Source of the DNA: GCA-2746795 sp964643965
GTDB taxonomy: Bacteria; Chloroflexota; Anaerolineae; Promineifilales; Promineifilaceae
Assembly (NCBI GenBank): GCA_964643965.1
Contig: CAZXVH010000052.1
Span: 1-33,596 of the forward strand
DNA: 33,596 bases
Direction: 5' to 3'
The notes below the pieces were generated by a model. That model worked only from the letters and a program-made list of their open reading frames with translations, did not search any database and was not told the DNA's origin. Below, piece after piece: positions 30,514 through 33,596 of the stretch. How positions within the stretch are numbered: the stretch's first letter is position 1; each line of letters starts with the position of its first letter. A program made the translations under genes and the position numbers.

Positions 30514-33500
30514 ATGAATTTACAGTCGAACTCTTTGTTAAGGATAAGCATGGCGGTGGGAACGGCCGTTTTGCTCTTCCTCGCTCTTTTTGCCTTTCTA
30601 AATGCCAATGTGCTGGCCGCGCCAACGGCGCCGTTGGCGAACGATATTCGCATTAGTCAGGTCTATGGTGGTGGTGGCAACAGCGGGGCTGTTTATACCC
30701 ATGACTTTATCGAACTATTTAATAGTGGTGCCAGCCCCATTGACTTGACAGGATGGTCTGTGCAATATGCATCATCTTCAGGAACTTCCTGGCAAACAAC
30801 AAATTTAGTTGGCTCTCTAGCTCCAGGGCAATATTACCTTATTCAACAAGCCCAAGGCGCTGGTGGCACCACCCCACTACCCACAGCTGATGTTACAGGC
30901 ACTATTGCCATGTCGGGTTCAAATGGCAAGGTAGCCTTGGTCAACAGCACCACCGCTTTAGCTGGATCATGCCCCGGTGGCGTAATTGATTTTGTGGGGT
31001 TTGGTAGCGCCAATTGCTTTGAAGGCAGCGGTGCTACACCCAGTTTAAGCAGCACCACCGCCGCTATCCGCAATGATGAAGGCTGCACCGACACCGATGA
31101 CAACGCGGCTGACTTCACGGCCAGCGCCCCCACGCCACGCAATACCGGTTCACCCACTCACAGTTGTGTCACTGGCCCTGTCTTGGCCATGACAAAGAGT
31201 GTGCAACCAGCAACGGCCGTTCCCCATTTAAGCACCATCACCTACACCGTCGTCTTGGAAAATAGCGGCTCCGTTTCCGAAACGGCCGTTCTCCTCACCG
31301 ATACCTTACCCGTCTCCACCACCTTTGCTAGCTGGATTGAACAACCAGTTGGTGCTTCAGAAACGGGTGACGAAATCACCTGGAGTGGCACCGTCACCAA
31401 CGGCGAAGCCATCACCTTCACCTTCACCGCCGATCAAACAGGTGACTACGGCGACACCATCACCAACACCGCCACATTCAGTGGCACCACCAGCGGCAGC
31501 GCCGAAGCAGGTTTCACCGTCGAATCTTTGGCCGGCGATATCACCTTCATCTACCACGATGTGGAAGATGTGGTCATGGCAGGTGAATCTGTCTATCTAG
31601 CAGGCGACTTCAATAGCTGGAATGATTCCGCCACCCCGTTATCCGCCGATGCCGGATTTGAGACCTTCTCCGTGACGCTCTCCGCTCTGTCCACCGGCAC
31701 CTACAATTACAAATACATCGTCTACACAGATACCGTTGCAAACGGGACGCCCCACTGGGACTGGCTCAATACAAACAACCGTGTTTACACGGTCACCGCT
31801 ACAGCCACCGTTAACGATTATCGCAACGTGGTGCCTGGTTACGCCGTCTTATCGGGGCCGGTCGCCATGACAGTTACCCAAACCTTCCCCACCCAACCCA
31901 TCTCTGGCGAACTCTATATCAATAACGTCACGAATCCGGCTGGTGTCGGGCGCGGCCTTATGGCGCAGAACGGTTTTGGCGACGAAACTGACCCTGGTCT
32001 CTGGACATGGTTTGATGCCGCCTATATTGGGCAAAATGGCAACAACGATATCTTCCAGGGTGTCATCACGCCGACACAACCCGGCGTTTTCTCCTACACC
32101 AACCGTTTCAATGGCAACTGGGGGATGGGCAACCCGCACTCCGTTTGGACTTATGGCGATCTGGATGGCGTTTACCCTGGCGATCCCTTTGAACTGGCTA
32201 ATACCGGCGTGATCACCGTCACAGCGGCCGGCGTATGCGAGATCAACCCCAGCCACCGCATCCATGACATTCAAGGCTCCGGAACCAGTACGCCCATTCC
32301 AGGCGCCAGCGTGTCCGTCAATGCCGTAGTCGTGGGCGATTATCAAGTGGGAGGCTATAACGGCTTCTTTGTGCAGGAAATGGATCAAAATACCGATGCC
32401 GATCCCATGACATCTGAAGGTATTTTTGTCTATTATCCGGCGTTTACCGTGGATGTAGCGGTAGGCGATGTGGTTTACGTGTCCGGCACGGCCGGCGAAT
32501 TTAACGGACTGACGCAAATTACCGGCAGCCCTTCTGTGACCATTTGCGGCACAGGCGCCAGCGTCACCCCGGCCACCGTCACCATGCCCTTTACCAACAT
32601 CGCCGATCTGGAATGGGTGGAAGGCATGTCGGTCATCTTCCCGGACGAACTCACCGTGACGGACAATTACAACATGGGCCGTTTTGGGGAGATATACCTC
32701 TCATCAAGCGACCGGCAGATGCAGTATACCCACCTCTTCACCCCCAGCGTGGCCGGTTTTGCCGCCCACCAGACAGAGTTGAGTATGAACCGCCTGTTGG
32801 TAGATGACGGCCGCACCGATCAAAATCCGCTCATCCCCATGCCCTATCTCGATCCAGATGGCACCTTGAGAGCCGGTTCAACCATCACCAATATGGTTGG
32901 CGTGATGGGCTATGGCTTCAACAATTATCGCATCCAGCCCAGCGACCCCATGACCTTTACCCAAAGCAATCCCCGAGAAAGTGCGCCCGTAATCGCCGAT
33001 CTGAAGATTGCCAGCCTGAACGTGCTGAACTACTTCACGACCATTGATACTGGGGCCGCCATCTGCGGGCCAAACCAAGATATGGGCTGCCGCGGCGCGG
33101 ATACGGTGGATGAACTCAACCGGCAGCGGGCCAAGCTGCTCAGCGCCCTTCAAGGGCTGGACGCGGATATCGTCGGTTTGATGGAAATTGAAAACAACAT
33201 CAACGACGACGCTGTGATCGACCTGGTTGATTCCTTGAATGCGGCGCTTGGCGCCGGAACCTATGCTTATATTGATACAGGCACAATTGGCACAGACGCC
33301 ATCAAAGTGGCCCTGATCTACAAACCGGCGGCCGTTTCTCCGGTAGGCGCTTACGCCATCCTGGACGACAGCTTCGACGCCAACTATCAAGAGGATTTGA
33401 ATCGGCCGTCTCTGGCTCAAACCTTTGCCGATGACGCCACCGGTGGCCTGGTTACTGTTTCTGTGAATCACCTGAAATCCAAAGGCAGCTGTCCATCCAG

Positions 33501-33596
33501 CGGCCCTGATGTGGATCAACTAGATGGACAAGGCTGCTGGAACGCCACGCGCACGGCCGCTGCTGAAATCCTGGCCACCTGGCTCAACAGTGATCC
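30514..33596 (+). CDS. Secreted ExeM/NucH-like nuclease with lamin-tail, DUF11-like and glycogen-binding-like domains (3' end outside window)
   Basis: The ATG at 30514 has AGGAGG five bases upstream. The frame stays open for 1027 codons to the window edge. Residues 1-36 are a signal peptide ending in VLAAPTAP. About 43-165 is a lamin-tail-like domain (IRISQVYGGGGNSGA, DFIELFNSG). About 205-300 is a DUF11-type repeat (MTKSVQPATAV, YTVVLENSG). About 310-400 resembles a CBM20/48 sugar-binding module (VYLAGDFNSWND). About 590-680 is the OB-fold region usual in ExeM (HDIQGSG, GFFVQEMDQNTDADP). The endonuclease/exonuclease/phosphatase domain begins near 827 (IASLNVLNYF), with Glu in GLMEIENN near 891 and NHLKSKG near 987. 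Such enzymes degrade extracellular DNA. The remaining catalytic residues lie beyond the window. Confidence 0.9.
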   Translation, partial: MNLQSNSLLRISMAVGTAVLLFLALFAFLNANVLAAPTAPLANDIRISQVYGGGGNSGAVYTHDFIELFNSGASPIDLTGWSVQYASSSGTSWQTTNLVGSLAPGQYYLIQQAQGAGGTTPLPTADVTGTIAMSGSNGKVALVNSTTALAGSCPGGVIDFVGFGSANCFEGSGATPSLSSTTAAIRNDEGCTDTDDNAADFTASAPTPRNTGSPTHSCVTGPVLAMTKSVQPATAVPHLSTITYTVVLENSGSVSETAVLLTDTLPVSTTFASWIEQPVGASETGDEITWSGTVTNGEAITFTFTADQTGDYGDTITNTATFSGTTSGSAEAGFTVESLAGDITFIYHDVEDVVMAGESVYLAGDFNSWNDSATPLSADAGFETFSVTLSALSTGTYNYKYIVYTDTVANGTPHWDWLNTNNRVYTVTATATVNDYRNVVPGYAVLSGPVAMTVTQTFPTQPISGELYINNVTNPAGVGRGLMAQNGFGDETDPGLWTWFDAAYIGQNGNNDIFQGVITPTQPGVFSYTNRFNGNWGMGNPHSVWTYGDLDGVYPGDPFELANTGVITVTAAGVCEINPSHRIHDIQGSGTSTPIPGASVSVNAVVVGDYQVGGYNGFFVQEMDQNTDADPMTSEGIFVYYPAFTVDVAVGDVVYVSGTAGEFNGLTQITGSPSVTICGTGASVTPATVTMPFTNIADLEWVEGMSVIFPDELTVTDNYNMGRFGEIYLSSSDRQMQYTHLFTPSVAGFAAHQTELSMNRLLVDDGRTDQNPLIPMPYLDPDGTLRAGSTITNMVGVMGYGFNNYRIQPSDPMTFTQSNPRESAPVIADLKIASLNVLNYFTTIDTGAAICGPNQDMGCRGADTVDELNRQRAKLLSALQGLDADIVGLMEIENNINDDAVIDLVDSLNAALGAGTYAYIDTGTIGTDAIKVALIYKPAAVSPVGAYAILDDSFDANYQEDLNRPSLAQTFADDATGGLVTVSVNHLKSKGSCPSSGPDVDQLDGQGCWNATRTAAAEILATWLNSD

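Larger units (their letters stand above)
1495..31290. repeat. Highly iterated palindrome AACGGCCGTT (38 exact copies counted)
   Basis: First bases of the copies: 1495, 1845, 1954, 4439, 5236, 7144, 7896, 8455, 9236, 9992, 10378, 11048, 11627, 12439, 12939, 13000, 15807, 16471, 18321, 18536, 19423, 20230, 20968, 21031, 21895, 22650, 23532, 23864, 25931, 25958, 27023, 27047, 28348, 28905, 29256, 30561, 31212, 31281. Thirty-four lie in genes, in all frames, encoding NGR, TAV or RP(F/L/S). The other four form the two terminator hairpins. Many more sites keep only the core CGGCCG with one or two flanking changes. The distribution resembles the HIP1 palindrome of cyanobacteria, but the sequence is different. 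Confidence 0.92.

Noticed and set aside
31849..33519. Minus-strand ORFs of over 200 codons inside the nuclease gene
   Set aside because: They are shadows of a frame that carries a signal peptide, known domains and a strong ribosome-binding site on the + strand.
1..33596. CRISPR arrays, tRNA or rRNA genes, insertion sequences
   Set aside because: No regularly spaced direct repeats, no tRNA-like cloverleaf with CCA-side features, no rRNA sequence, and no transposase with terminal repeats could be found by reading.

Overview
The window (33.6 kb, containing one run of 100 Ns) looks like part of a scaffold or metagenome-assembled genome from the Chloroflexota, most likely an Anaerolineae-like lineage. 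This is inferred from gene content: a Cys-rich DUF6062-type protein next to purA, secreted or membrane proteins with long Thr/Pro stalks, NBR1-type Ig-like domains, and a dnaK-grpE-dnaJ operon with a type II DnaJ. No rRNA or tRNA is present, so the assignment is moderate. The coding sequence is fairly GC-rich except for the first ~1.3 kb (a two-component pair), which is visibly AT-richer. The most striking genome-scale signature is a 10-bp palindrome, AACGGCCGTT. I count 38 exact copies by eye, against well under one expected by chance.

Layout. 1-1302: the 3' part of a sensor histidine kinase and a single-domain response regulator (+). 1306-3594 (-): a membrane-anchored PA14 protein and tlyA. 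3927-5371: a class II aldolase (+) converging on a solitary MerB-like protein (-). 5855-9664 (+): dnaK-grpE-dnaJ. 9722-13113 (-): biotin carboxylase lacking a biotin-carrier domain, an AAC(3)-family acetyltransferase and a LiuC-like enoyl-CoA hydratase. 13279-15204 (-): ftsH with a clear terminator. 15352-17200 (+): an anchored N-acetylmuramoyl-L-alanine amidase and an L,D-transpeptidase, a cell-wall pair. 17201-17678: a complex non-coding stretch with hairpins, a promoter-like site and a large imperfect palindrome. 17679-19720 (+): purA and the DUF6062-type gene. 19994-25100 (+): an acyl carrier protein, AMP-dependent ligase, asparagine-synthetase-like amidotransferase and a divergent NAD-synthetase-like protein, with a convergent hexapeptide-repeat acyltransferase (25146-25730). 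25990-26976 (-): an Rpn/PD-(D/E)XK protein. 27067-30231 (-): a 1054-residue multidomain protein with two TIM-barrel-like ends, two Ig-like domains and a C39-like peptidase domain. 30514 to the end (+): a secreted ExeM/NucH-like nuclease cut off by the window edge.

How the genes may work together. The ACP-ligase-amidotransferase-NadE-like set looks like a small pathway that activates an acid, loads it on an ACP and forms amide bonds, perhaps for a surface glycan or lipid. It is the best candidate for an under-described system here. The second is the iterated palindrome itself. Thirty-four copies lie inside genes, and the only four intergenic copies form two pairs that fold into intrinsic-terminator hairpins after the Rpn gene and after the 1054-residue gene. 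The N gap lies inside the ACP-ligase interval and is flanked by an identical 12-mer, which suggests two unmerged overlapping contigs rather than missing genes.
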